A DNA stretch of 64,000 nucleotides, from positions 62,001 through 126,000 of the forward strand of contig JAFRYZ010000010.1 in assembly GCA_017442825.1 (NCBI GenBank). Reading direction: 5' to 3'. Under the pieces are notes generated by a model that made no database searches, had not been told where the DNA came from, and worked only from the letters and a program-made list of their open reading frames with translations. The stretch's first letter is position 1; each line of letters opens with the position of its first letter. The translations under genes were made by a program, and so were the position numbers. Below are positions 1 to 8,460 of the stretch, one piece after another. Source of the DNA: Prevotella sp. (GTDB taxonomy: Bacteria > Bacteroidota > Bacteroidia > Bacteroidales > Bacteroidaceae).

Positions 1-1651
1 CAATCGTTTCGGTAAGCTTGCCAAGGATATGCTCACGCCCAGCCTTTGCCTGCATCAGAGCCTTCTCCAGAATCTCGAAAGAGAGGCCGTCGCACTTGAT
101 GTCCATCTGTGTAGCCGTCAGACCATCCTTCGTACCTGTGGTCTTGAAGTCCATATCGCCCAAGTGATCCTCGTCGCCAAGGATGTCGGAGAGGACTGCA
201 TATTTTTCTTCTCCAGGATTCTTAATCAGACCCATTGCAATACCGCTGACAGGTTTCTTCATCGGAACACCGGCATCCATGAGTGCCAGCGTGCCGGCGC
301 AGACCGTTGCCATAGACGAAGAACCATTGGACTCCAGAATCTGGCTGACCAGACGAACGGTATAGGGGAAGTCCTCAGGAATCTGACCCTTCAGTGCACG
401 CCAAGCCAAGTGACCGTGACCAATCTCACGGCGACCGACGCCACGCTGTGCCTTTGCCTCACCCGTACAGAACGGAGGGAAGTTATAGTGAAGCAGGAAC
501 TTCATGTAACCACGATCCAACACGTCGTCAACGAGTTTCTCGTCGAGTTTCGTACCCAACGTACAGGTTGAGAGCGACTGTGTCTCACCACGAGTGAAGA
601 TACTGCTTCCATGAGGCATGGGCAGCGGAGAGACCTCGCACCAGATAGGACGAATCTCGTCGGTCTTACGACCGTCGAGACGAATGCCTTCGTCAAGGAT
701 ACAACGGCGCATAGCGTCGCGCTCAACATCGTGATAGTAACGAGCCGCCAGCGTGTGCTTCTCTTCCAACTCGTCTTCGCTGAGGTCGGTATGAGCAGCA
801 TCGTAAGCTTCGATGAAATCATTCAGAATCTTCTCGAATGCCTCAGCACGGGCATGCTTCTCCAGCGCCTGCTTGGTGACGTTGTAAGCCGGCTCATAGC
901 ACTCCTTCTGGATTTGCTCGCGCAGTTCCTCATCGTTCACCTCATGGTCGTATTCACGTTTTACGTCAACACCCAGTTCTTTAGACAGCGCCGTCTGCAG
1001 TTCGCACATCGGTTTGATGGCATCCATAGCAGCCTTGAGCGCACCGAGCAGATCCTGCTCGGAAACCTCGTCCATCTCACCTTCCACCATCATGATGTTT
1101 TCGGCAGAAGCGCCCACCATAATGTCCATGTCGGCCTCCTTCATCTGTTCGTAAGTCGGGTCAATGACATATTCGCCGTTGACACGAGCAACACGGACTT
1201 CTGAAATCGGACACTCGAAAGGAATATCTGAACAAGCCAAGGCAGCAGAAGCAGCGAAGCCTGCAAGGGCATCGGGCTGATCTACGCCATCGGCAGAAAG
1301 AAGCATGATATTAACAAACACCTCAGCATGGTAGTTGCTGGGGAATAGCGGACGGAGCACACGGTCAACCAGACGAGAAGTAAGAATCTCGTTGTCGCCG
1401 GGCTTACCTTCGCGCTTGGTGAAGCCGCCTGGGAATCGCCCTGCAGCAGCATACTGTTCGCGATAATCAACCTGCAGCGGCATAAAATCAGTACCCGGTA
1501 CTGCATCCTTAGCAGCACAAACCGTTGCGAGCAGAACCGTGTTACCCATACGAAGAGTAACAGAACCATCGGCCTGTTTTGCAACTTTTCCTGTTTCAAT
1601 TGTGATGGTTCTTCCATCAGGCAACTGAACACTTTTCGTAATTACGTTCAT
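1..1651 (-). CDS. pnp: Polyribonucleotide nucleotidyltransferase (PNPase), 3' end beyond window
   Basis: Phosphorolytic 3'-5' exoribonuclease of mRNA turnover; works in the cytoplasm as a trimer. Reading the minus strand from the ATG at 1651 gives about 550 codons with no stop before the window edge. The product starts [20 protein letters not shown] and runs through the first RNase PH domain, the helical linker and much of the second RNase PH domain ([38 protein letters not shown]). The KH and S1 domains should lie off the left edge. A Bacteroidetes -7 box sits 47 bases upstream. Identification is by family signature and near certain; only the 3' end is unseen. Confidence 0.96.
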   Translation of the reverse strand, partial: MNVITKSVQLPDGRTITIETGKVAKQADGSVTLRMGNTVLLATVCAAKDAVPGTDFMPLQVDYREQYAAAGRFPGGFTKREGKPGDNEILTSRLVDRVLRPLFPSNYHAEVFVNIMLLSADGVDQPDALAGFAASAALACSDIPFECPISEVRVARVNGEYVIDPTYEQMKEADMDIMVGASAENIMMVEGEMDEVSEQDLLGALKAAMDAIKPMCELQTALSKELGVDVKREYDHEVNDEELREQIQKECYEPAYNVTKQALEKHARAEAFEKILNDFIEAYDAAHTDLSEDELEEKHTLAARYYHDVERDAMRRCILDEGIRLDGRKTDEIRPIWCEVSPLPMPHGSSIFTRGETQSLSTCTLGTKLDEKLVDDVLDRGYMKFLLHYNFPPFCTGEAKAQRGVGRREIGHGHLAWRALKGQIPEDFPYTVRLVSQILESNGSSSMATVCAGTLALMDAGVPMKKPVSGIAMGLIKNPGEEKYAVLSDILGDEDHLGDMDFKTTGTKDGLTATQMDIKCDGLSFEILEKALMQAKAGREHILGKLTETI

Positions 1652-1697
1652 CTAAAAAATCTTATTGTTTTATCTAACATCTAAAAATAAAATCGCG

Positions 1698-1705
1698 CAA
1701 AGATA
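1698..1705 (-). promoter_or_regulatory. -7 box TATCTTTG for pnp
   Basis: The minus strand reads TATCTTTG, matching TAnnTTTG. The -33 element is poor: CAAA (TTTG on the minus strand) occurs at 1722-1725, only 16 bases away instead of 19. Confidence 0.5.
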
Positions 1706-1793
1706 GTGCTTTTCCAGCAAACAAACGAATATACACGGGTTATTTTTCGTTTTTTATGAATTTCCACCGCCATCATCATTTAGCGAAGTGCCA

Positions 1794-3200
1794 CTATTTC
1801 CTGCTTATTTTCTTGCCGTTATGGACATAAATGCCTTTCCGTATCTGGCTACTTGAGATATTTCCGTCGGCTATTTTCCTTCCGCCAAGGTCGAACCAAG
1901 CATTACCATATACTGAGTGCTGGTTGCTGGCCTTATCTTCGTTTACATCATCTGATAAAAACGAAGAACGTAAGTCTGTCGTAAGGTCTTCGTCAAGATT
2001 ATCAACTTGATACCCCAGTTCTTCCATCTCCAACGAAGCCCAGACGAAAGGACCGATGCCCTTGGGATCGTTGTCACGAACGTTCTCACTCATGTAATAT
2101 TCAAACGAACCGTCACGGTTGGGTTTGTTTTCCGGTCCCAAGCCTGATACCTCACAACATTTGGTCAGCGAAATAGTGTTGTTTGTATTCTTCTTTACAA
2201 ACTCCTTGACAATACCTCGGTAGGCTTTAATGCCAGCCTGCTGGTAGGAAGCATCCAGATAGCCCATGCGGAATCCCTTCAGCAGACAATAGGCAAACAT
2301 GGAGGAGCAAGTGGCTTCGAGATAGTTCCTGTCATCAACAACATCCAACACGTCGAACCACACGCCACTCGTCTCATCCTGGTATTTAACCACCGATGCC
2401 ATCACATGTTGGAAAACTTCCACAATCTCCTGCCTGCGGGTATAATCTTCGGGAAGAGCATCCAAGACCTCCACCAACGCCATTGCATACCAACCGAGCG
2501 CACGCCCCCAAGTATGCTGACTTTGTCCTGTAACCTCGTCAGCCCAGAAAATCTTCGCTTCGCTCCAAGCATGTTTCCACAAGTCTGTTGCTGCATCATA
2601 CGTTTTCTTGTCCGTCGTCGTCATCTGGTTGACGGCATCATCGTAGATGTCGGTTTCCTTACCGGGTTTCAACAAGGGAGCAGCAAGGGTGTAGAACGGC
2701 ATCCCCATAAAAACGCCGTCAAGCCACACCTGGTTAGCATAGATGGCTTTATGCCACCATACACCGTTAGTTGTACGCGGTTGATCTTCCAACTGTGAGA
2801 AGAGTGTGTTCAGCGCCAACAACTCCTTGTTGGCTGGAAAATTCTGGTAGTAGCGTAACAAGAAGTGAGCAGGACGCACATTGTCCAGATTATAGTCGCT
2901 AATCTTGTAATTGGTAATTTTCCCATCAGAAGCAATCATCTTAGCAGGATATTCCTTCAGGTAGTTGAGCACTGCAACACTCTTATATTTCAGATAGACG
3001 TCGAGCATCGCGTCCAGTTCTATACCCACCTGATAGCTCCATTGCGCACCCCACGGGGAGAAGTTCAGGTTATAGGGATGAGCTGTTCGCTTCATTTCTG
3101 ATGCCACCATCCACTCACTATAGTGCGTATATTCTTGTGCCGTCGACATATTCCACGACAACAACAATAAGGAAACGATTAACAGAGCCCTTCTTTTCAT
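1794..3200 (-). CDS. Secreted GH105/GH88-type unsaturated glucuronyl/galacturonyl hydrolase
   Basis: Predicted to remove the unsaturated uronic acid left at the non-reducing end of oligosaccharides by pectate or rhamnogalacturonan lyases (YteR/YesR family). The 468-residue product has a signal peptide (residues 1-21, ending MSTAQ) and the alpha/alpha-barrel signature of the family: the NQVWLDGVFMGMPFY block around Asp161, an upstream Asp in DYNLDNVRP (about 106) and HTWGRALGWYAMALVE. Length is usual for secreted GH105 members. It stands alone between pnp and the B12 genes, but a PL1 lyase lies 10 kb away and could make its substrate. Exact substrate (pectin, rhamnogalacturonan, other uronides) cannot be read from sequence. 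Confidence 0.85.
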   Translation of the reverse strand: MKRRALLIVSLLLLSWNMSTAQEYTHYSEWMVASEMKRTAHPYNLNFSPWGAQWSYQVGIELDAMLDVYLKYKSVAVLNYLKEYPAKMIASDGKITNYKISDYNLDNVRPAHFLLRYYQNFPANKELLALNTLFSQLEDQPRTTNGVWWHKAIYANQVWLDGVFMGMPFYTLAAPLLKPGKETDIYDDAVNQMTTTDKKTYDAATDLWKHAWSEAKIFWADEVTGQSQHTWGRALGWYAMALVEVLDALPEDYTRRQEIVEVFQHVMASVVKYQDETSGVWFDVLDVVDDRNYLEATCSSMFAYCLLKGFRMGYLDASYQQAGIKAYRGIVKEFVKKNTNNTISLTKCCEVSGLGPENKPNRDGSFEYYMSENVRDNDPKGIGPFVWASLEMEELGYQVDNLDEDLTTDLRSSFLSDDVNEDKASNQHSVYGNAWFDLGGRKIADGNISSSQIRKGIYVHNGKKISRK

Positions 3201-3350
3201 TGCTTTAATAATTTATATTTTCATTTGTTTCAGTCACCTTTTCCTCCTGTTATGAGCAAAAAGTGGGCTAAAGGTAGTCCTTTTCCGTGAAAAACGCAAA
3301 GAAAACACTATTTTTTCTACATTTTCCTTTAACTTTTCCACACTTAGTGG

Positions 3351-3358
3351 TACTTTTG
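3351..3358 (+). promoter_or_regulatory. -7 box TACTTTTG for the reactivation-domain gene
   Basis: TACTTTTG matches TAnnTTTG and lies 62 bases before the GTG start at 3421. The -33 position reads TTTA, a 3/4 match. The predicted leader is about 55 bases. Confidence 0.5.
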
Positions 3359-3420
3359 CCAAACCAAAACGACAAAAGATACAGAAAAAACTAAAGAAAA
3401 CTCGTAAGCCCAACGCAAAG

Positions 3421-4089
3421 GTGACAACAAAAATACTGACATACAAGGATTTGAGCATCAATGTCTCCGAAATTTACGAGGCTATGGGCTACGTTGATGT
3501 TTTGCCCGACAAAAGGGTGACAACAGAAACGGAAAATATTATTACTGAAGTCAGTCAGTGGCTACGTCCGCAGTTCGCTTATATCGTTGTCAGCCAACTG
3601 CCGGCATTCCATTTGGGAACCATCATCGAAAAACAATTATGCGGTGCCGATGCTTATGCCATTTTCGTTGCAACTGCCGGAAGGGAGTTTGAAGATTTTC
3701 AGCAACGCTTGTCTCAGCAAGGCGACATGCTCAAAGTCTTCATCGTCAACACTTTAGGCAGTCTTATTGCTGAAAAGTGTGCCGACGAAATGGAACGAAT
3801 TCTTCAAGCTTCCATAGACAAATTAGGATGGAAACACACCAACCGGTTCAGTCCCGGCTATTGTGGTTGGTCTCTCACCGAGCAGCACGAACTCTTTTCC
3901 CTCTTTCCTACGCCCACCCCCTGCGGCATTTCCCTCACCGATAGTTCGCTGATGGTTCCCATCAAGTCTGTCAGCGGCATCATCGGAGTAGGCAAGTCCG
4001 TCAGCAAACAAAAATATTCCTGTGGGCGATGCGATTTTGATAAATGCTATAAGAAAAAAAAGACCCCCAAAAGACCCCCATCCCCCTAA
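3421..4089 (+). CDS. Stand-alone methionine synthase (B12-dependent) reactivation-domain protein
   Basis: In MetH this domain binds S-adenosylmethionine and remethylates the corrinoid after oxidation to cob(II)alamin. Here it is a free 222-residue protein. Evidence is the SAM-binding stretch RFSPGYCGW (142-150) in its usual context and a C-terminal Cys cluster CGRCDFDKC (201-209) common in stand-alone versions. The GTG start is the only reasonable one after the promoter. It converges on the corrinoid methyltransferase fusion (stop codons 37 bases apart), its obvious partner. Oddity: the last residues (KKKKTPKRPPSP) are encoded by A-rich and CCCCCT/GGGGG intergenic-type sequence, so the tail is probably a recent read-through extension. 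Confidence 0.8.
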   Translation: MTTKILTYKDLSINVSEIYEAMGYVDVLPDKRVTTETENIITEVSQWLRPQFAYIVVSQLPAFHLGTIIEKQLCGADAYAIFVATAGREFEDFQQRLSQQGDMLKVFIVNTLGSLIAEKCADEMERILQASIDKLGWKHTNRFSPGYCGWSLTEQHELFSLFPTPTPCGISLTDSSLMVPIKSVSGIIGVGKSVSKQKYSCGRCDFDKCYKKKKTPKRPPSP

Positions 4090-4095
4090 AGGGGG
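4082..4095. repeat. CCCCCT/AGGGGG palindromic block
   Basis: Near-palindrome of five C and five G around TAAA, spanning the stop of the upstream gene. Related blocks occur at 8327-8340, 13070-13085, 23325-23337, 60106-60126, and in looser form at 28668-28695 and 32465-32485. All lie at or just past gene 3' ends. It may act as a terminator stem, but no U-tract follows. Confidence 0.6.
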
Positions 4096-4126
4096 AGGAT
4101 GTTAAGGGAAGCTAACAAATTGTCAA

Positions 4127-7033
4127 TTATCTAATCGCGCAGCGCTTTGCTTGCAAAGAATTATCAATTGCCAACAGTTGTTTGGCAACAGCAACAGCAC
4201 TATTGGCATTGTCACTATAACCGTCGGCACCAATTTCATCGGCAAAAGCCTGACTGACCGGAGCACCACCCACCATCACCTTGACCGAATCGCGCAACCC
4301 TTCTTTCTTCAATGTTTCTACGACTTCCTTCATTTGTCCCATCGTTGTCGTCAGCAATGCACTCATACAGAGAATGTCGGGCTGATATTGCCGGATGGCA
4401 TCGATAAACTTTTCTACCGACACATCGATACCCACATTGATGACTTCAAAACCACACCCTTCTAACATAGAGGCCACCAGATTTTTTCCGATATCGTGCA
4501 AATCTCCTTTCACCGTTCCAATGACCACTTTTCCTAATGTGGTCATCTCTCCACCAGCCATCATCGGTTTCAACAACTCCAAAGCCCCCTTCATAGCCCT
4601 TCCAGCCATCAGCAACTGAGGAACGAAAGCCTTTCCGTCTTGAAACCTTTGTCCTATCTCGCCCATTGCCCTTATCATCTGGTCGTTGATAAGTTCATGA
4701 GGTGTACACCCTTCAGCAATAGCCGCGCGTGTAGCAGCCTCAGCATCATCACCATTTCCGGCAAGAATAGCATTGAAGAGGCGCTGCGAAGGAGAGGATG
4801 AAGAAGGCGAGGAGTGAGAAAAAGCGGAAGTTAGTTCTTTTATACTTTCATCAGCCTTCAGACTCACGAACTTTTCTTTTAAACGCTCACCCGTTTTTGG
4901 ACTCACAAACAATCCGCTTACCGGTTCTACCAGCTGCGCCATTTTCGCAATATGCTTGTCGGTTGTTCCACAACATCCCCCGACCACATTCAACACATGG
5001 TGTTCCACCAACGGCCATAAATCAGCCTGCAACTGTTCCGGAGACTTATCGTAGCCGCCTTTCCCATCTGGTTTTCCTGCATTCGGGTAACAGCTGATAC
5101 GCAAAGAGAAACGTTCAGCCAAGAGGTAGATGAAAGGAGTCATTCGAACGATGTCCGGTGTACAGTTGATTCCCACCGAGAAGAAATCTACCTGCAGATG
5201 TTCAGTAGTGACTTTTTCGATGAAATCGGGAATGTTCTGTCCAAACATGTTCATTCCCTCTGGTGTAGCAACATTGAAACTCAACATCAGCGGAACCTGC
5301 GTTTTTTTCTCTGCGAACACATTTTCAGCCGCCTCGATAGCCATTTCAGCGTTCATCGTATCGAAAATGGTTTCAATCAAAAGCGCATCCACCCCACCAT
5401 CGACAAGAGCCTCTATCTGTTCCTGATAAGCCTTGCGCAGCATCTCGTTGTCCAGCGTCGGTTCCCCGTCAGTCGAGAACGAGCAAGTTTTGTTTGTAGG
5501 TCCGATAGAACCCACCACAAACCGCGGTTTATTGGGATTCTTCCGCGAAAACTCGTCAGCCACCTCACGTGCAATCCTACAAGCCTCCAAGTTGATTTCC
5601 CTGATGTTCTCCTGCAAGCCGAAGTCTGCCATCGACACTCTTTGTGCGTTAAACGTATTCGTCTCTATGATGTCAGCCCCCGCCTCCATATATCGGCGGT
5701 GAACCTTCTTTACCACCTGCGGTTGAGTCAACGACAACACATCGTTGCAGCCCGCCAGACTACACGAATGAGCAGCAAAGCGCTTGCCACGAAAATCATT
5801 CTCCTGCAACCCATATTGCTGCAACATCGTACCCATTCCTCCATCAAGCACCAGTATGCGTTGCTCCGCCTGCTGCACCATCAACGAGTTGCGACTCTCC
5901 GCCTGCTGCACCATCTTATTCTTGCCAAAAGGCAACGGCATCGAGGGCGCCGTCTGATATTGCGCCACGATCTCCATAGCCTGCTCCACCTCCGTTTCGT
6001 TGTGGAAATCCATCTCGATGTGTACCCCCTCACCCCCGATGTTGTCGAGCAGTGGCCGCAGTTCGTCCAGCGTCACCCAGCAAGCCAACACACTCTTGCC
6101 GCCATCGAGAATGCTCCGATACAAGTCATACCATTTCGGGTTTCCCCCCTGCGGTTCGCCGACACCTGGTGTCCATTGTATGGCATTCAGTTCCTCAATC
6201 TCCAGCAATGCCGGCAGATGCCGAATGGCGCCCACCCCGTCGAGATGATATAGTGTATAGTCTATCTGCTGACACTGTTGCCGGATATAAGGTTGCACGA
6301 ATCGTCGGTAGTCCTCTTCGCTGATCATCGTTGAAATGTCGCATTGCAGTTTCGTCATCCTCCCCGGAGCCCAAGCCGAGAAATAGCAGAACGCCATTTC
6401 GTCACCCTCCCGGATGATGTCATAGAGTTCGTCGAAGACTTGAAAGTAGATATCGTTGATGCGTTGAACCTGTCGTTCAACCACCTCCGGCTGCATCACA
6501 GTATCGAGCAACACTTGGTCAGTACCTTTCAGCGACGCAAGCACATCAAGCCCCTCCATAAGATCGGGCATTCCCACATAGTAGTTCCCCTGTGCCAGCC
6601 GTTTACACTCCGTCAGCAACTGCTTGTGCAACAGCCAGTTGGGATGGTTGCGGTCGAAACATATGCCGTCATCCTTGAAGTTGGGGTCTGGGTGAATCCA
6701 GATGGTATCCTCACCACCCTCCAATCCGCTGCCGAGTATCGCCGCCAACGAACCCGGTCCCAGCTGGGTGTTGGCAACAGGCAGCATATCAGCTTTCAGA
6801 CAGCTGTGCGCCACATACCAGTTTAAGAATTGCGCACGCCAAACGGAATCGAACCATTTTTGGTTGAGGTTTTTGGGTGGCGGTGGTGCTTGAATGTCGG
6901 CATGAGGAGTCACCCCCTCCTGAAAATGCTCCCACATATTCAAGACGATTCCCCGATGGTTCCACCAATCCACATAGCGTCGTTTGGTTTCCTGTAGATT
7001 CTCTTTCCAAGTCTTCGTCAGTCCCTTCTTCAT
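4127..7033 (-). CDS. UroD-like methyltransferase / homocysteine S-methyltransferase / corrinoid-binding fusion protein
   Basis: A 968-residue three-module enzyme predicted to move a methyl group from an unknown donor via a bound corrinoid to homocysteine, giving methionine. Modules: UroD/MtaA-like barrel (about 1-365; YHLDGVGAIRHLP with His263, and Cys318 in VLACWVTLDE); homocysteine methyltransferase barrel as in MetH module 1 (about 385-710; Zn ligands Cys624 in GINCT and Cys687-Cys688 in GGCCGT); Ser-rich linker (about 735-750); B12 cap helices and Rossmann domain (about 750-955; GDLHDIG with the cobalt-ligand His846). There is no pterin-binding module and no reactivation domain; the latter is the convergent neighbour. 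ATG 7033 (MKKGLTKTW) is preferred over 7069, which would start upstream of the likely -7 box at 7059-7066. Donor unknown. Confidence 0.85.
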   Translation of the reverse strand: MKKGLTKTWKENLQETKRRYVDWWNHRGIVLNMWEHFQEGVTPHADIQAPPPPKNLNQKWFDSVWRAQFLNWYVAHSCLKADMLPVANTQLGPGSLAAILGSGLEGGEDTIWIHPDPNFKDDGICFDRNHPNWLLHKQLLTECKRLAQGNYYVGMPDLMEGLDVLASLKGTDQVLLDTVMQPEVVERQVQRINDIYFQVFDELYDIIREGDEMAFCYFSAWAPGRMTKLQCDISTMISEEDYRRFVQPYIRQQCQQIDYTLYHLDGVGAIRHLPALLEIEELNAIQWTPGVGEPQGGNPKWYDLYRSILDGGKSVLACWVTLDELRPLLDNIGGEGVHIEMDFHNETEVEQAMEIVAQYQTAPSMPLPFGKNKMVQQAESRNSLMVQQAEQRILVLDGGMGTMLQQYGLQENDFRGKRFAAHSCSLAGCNDVLSLTQPQVVKKVHRRYMEAGADIIETNTFNAQRVSMADFGLQENIREINLEACRIAREVADEFSRKNPNKPRFVVGSIGPTNKTCSFSTDGEPTLDNEMLRKAYQEQIEALVDGGVDALLIETIFDTMNAEMAIEAAENVFAEKKTQVPLMLSFNVATPEGMNMFGQNIPDFIEKVTTEHLQVDFFSVGINCTPDIVRMTPFIYLLAERFSLRISCYPNAGKPDGKGGYDKSPEQLQADLWPLVEHHVLNVVGGCCGTTDKHIAKMAQLVEPVSGLFVSPKTGERLKEKFVSLKADESIKELTSAFSHSSPSSSSPSQRLFNAILAGNGDDAEAATRAAIAEGCTPHELINDQMIRAMGEIGQRFQDGKAFVPQLLMAGRAMKGALELLKPMMAGGEMTTLGKVVIGTVKGDLHDIGKNLVASMLEGCGFEVINVGIDVSVEKFIDAIRQYQPDILCMSALLTTTMGQMKEVVETLKKEGLRDSVKVMVGGAPVSQAFADEIGADGYSDNANSAVAVAKQLLAIDNSLQAKRCAIR
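4137..4160. repeat. 24-bp dispersed repeat, copy 1 (inverted copy at 48112-48135)
   Basis: The 24 bases beginning GCGCAGCGCTTTG match the reverse complement of 48112-48135 at 22 of 24 positions. The repeat can fold on its CTTTG/CAAAG arms. Here it supplies the last codons of the corrinoid fusion gene. Shorter relatives occur at 22749-22770, 33890-33944 and 46879-46912. Confidence 0.55.
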
Positions 7034-7058
7034 CTTTTCAGGTAGTTGGTTTGGGCAA

Positions 7059-7066
7059 CAAAAATA
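7059..7066 (-). promoter_or_regulatory. -7 box TATTTTTG for the corrinoid fusion gene
   Basis: The minus strand reads TATTTTTG, 26 bases before the ATG at 7033, and supports that start. No good -33 element is visible at the right distance. Confidence 0.45.
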
Positions 7067-7075
7067 CAAATATAT

Positions 7076-7106
7076 TTTGATATTCTACCTTTTTCAATTA
7101 CTTTTG
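7076..7106 (+). promoter_or_regulatory. Bacteroidetes promoter TTTG-N19-TACTTTTG
   Basis: TTTG at 7076-7079 and TACTTTTG at 7099-7106 with exactly 19 bases between. It drives the lipoprotein gene starting at 7130 and shows that an in-frame upstream start at 7046 cannot be used from this promoter. Confidence 0.8.
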
Positions 7107-7129
7107 CAGCTAAAATTAGCAAACAGTAT

Positions 7130-8311
7130 ATGAAGAAATCGTGTTTTTCAAGGTTATGCTGGACTGTTGCGGCTGTCGTTGCCGTCGTGAACTTGAGTTC
7201 CTGCAGCAAGGAGAAATTCCATGTTGAGGGCGACATCACCAACGCGAAAGACTCCGTGCTCTATTTCGAGCACAATGGTCTTGACGGTTTTGCCGTTGTC
7301 GATTCGGTAAAACTCGATGAAAGCGGTGCTTTCTCGTTCAGCGGCGATAAAGCCGACAATCCCGAATTCTATCGGTTGCGCATAGCAGGTCAGATCATCA
7401 ACATTGCCATCGACTCGACAGAGACCGTCGGCATCAAAGCCGCCTATCCCATGATGGCAACAGAATATACCGTCAGCGGTTCACCTGAAAACGAGAAGGT
7501 GAAAGAGCTTGCTCTCCGCCAGATCAGTCTGCAGACGAGTTGTCAGGCTGTTGCCAACAACCCGTCGCTGGGCATCGACTCCGTTGCCTCCGTCATCCAG
7601 AAGATGGTAAATGCCTACAAAGATGACGTGAAGCGCAACTACATCTTCAAGGAGCCCATGCGTGCATACGCCTATTTCGCCCTGTTCCAGTATATCACCG
7701 TCAACGGTGAGAGCACGTTGCTCTTCAATCCGCGCGAGAATGCCGACGACGTCAAGGCTTTTGCTGCTGTTGCCACCAGCTGGGACACCTTCTATCCCAA
7801 CTCCGAACGTGGTGAGAACCTGCACAATATCGCCCTGCAGGGAATGAAAGACCAGCGCATCATCCGCAACCAGCAACAAGGTGCTACGCTGAACATCGAT
7901 CCGTCGAAGGTGCACGAGTCGGGCGTCATCGAGCTGAACCTCCTCGACAACAAAGGCATCCGTCGCTCCCTGTCATCGCTGAAAGGCAAGGTGGTGCTGC
8001 TCGACTTCCATGTCTTCGCAGCCGAAGGTTCTGTTGAGCATATCATGGCACTGCGCGAACTCTACAACCGCTACCACGCTCAGGGCTTAGAGATCTACCA
8101 AGTCAGCCTCGACGAGAACGAGCACTTCTGGAAGACGCAGACAGAAGCCCTGCCTTGGATTTGCGTCTATGACAACACGGGTGTGAGCAATGCCTACATC
8201 GCTCCTGTGAGCGCTCCTCCCGTCATCTATCTTATCGACCGCAACAACAACATCGTGAAGAACCCATCACAAATTAAGGATATAGAAGCGGAAATCAAAG
8301 CGCTGCTTTGA
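7130..8311 (+). CDS. Thioredoxin-fold lipoprotein with DUF4369-like N-terminus, lacking CxxC
   Basis: A 393-residue envelope protein. It has a lipoprotein signal with lipobox LSSC (Cys25), a beta-rich DUF4369-type N-domain (FHVEGDITNAKDSVLYFEHN), a helical middle and a C-terminal AhpC/TSA-thioredoxin-like domain (about 280-393, LKGKVVLLDFHVFA). In redox-active relatives the strand is followed by WCxPC; here the same place reads HVFAAEGSVEH, with no cysteine. The protein is therefore probably not a disulfide oxidoreductase, though the fold seems intact (conserved cis-Pro region SAPPVIYLIDRNN). Start at ATG 7130 is set by the promoter and signal peptide. Role unknown; binding or structural function is an inference. 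Confidence 0.75.
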   Translation: MKKSCFSRLCWTVAAVVAVVNLSSCSKEKFHVEGDITNAKDSVLYFEHNGLDGFAVVDSVKLDESGAFSFSGDKADNPEFYRLRIAGQIINIAIDSTETVGIKAAYPMMATEYTVSGSPENEKVKELALRQISLQTSCQAVANNPSLGIDSVASVIQKMVNAYKDDVKRNYIFKEPMRAYAYFALFQYITVNGESTLLFNPRENADDVKAFAAVATSWDTFYPNSERGENLHNIALQGMKDQRIIRNQQQGATLNIDPSKVHESGVIELNLLDNKGIRRSLSSLKGKVVLLDFHVFAAEGSVEHIMALRELYNRYHAQGLEIYQVSLDENEHFWKTQTEALPWICVYDNTGVSNAYIAPVSAPPVIYLIDRNNNIVKNPSQIKDIEAEIKALL

Positions 8312-8326
8312 GAATAAAGCCCCCAA

Positions 8327-8340
8327 CCCCCTGAAGGGGG
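8327..8340. repeat. CCCCCT/AGGGGG palindromic block
   Basis: CCCCCTGAAGGGGG lies 16 bases after the lipoprotein stop codon and belongs to the same dispersed family as 4082-4095. Confidence 0.55.
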
Positions 8341-8354
8341 AGTCCCAGGGCTAC

Positions 8355-8420
8355 TAGGAAAGGCTGGGAATTCCTAGAAAGGCTAGAAAACCTAGAATGA
8401 CTAGAATTACTAGAAAGCCT
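8355..8420. repeat. CTAG-dense degenerate array, copy A
   Basis: About six CTAG tetramers spaced 8-10 bases apart in a (A/G)NCTAGAA(A/T)-like unit, followed by short CTTTTGAC-type repeats. It fills the gap before the esterase gene. Similar arrays lie at 9859-9957 and, in the other orientation, 60050-60104. Confidence 0.7.
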
Positions 8421-8460
8421 TTGACTTTTGACTTTTTGACTAAAAATAATATTGATGATG

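Noticed and set aside
3201-3420. Cobalamin riboswitch before the B12 genes
   Set aside because: Leaders are too short (about 55 bases before the reactivation gene and under 30 before the fusion) and no B12-box-like structure is visible.
4400-4900. Ordinary methionine synthase MetH
   Set aside because: The homocysteine and B12 modules are present but pterin-binding and reactivation modules are not, and a UroD-like module is fused to the N-terminus.
5198-6253. 351-codon frame antisense to the corrinoid fusion
   Set aside because: Shadow of the confirmed three-module gene.
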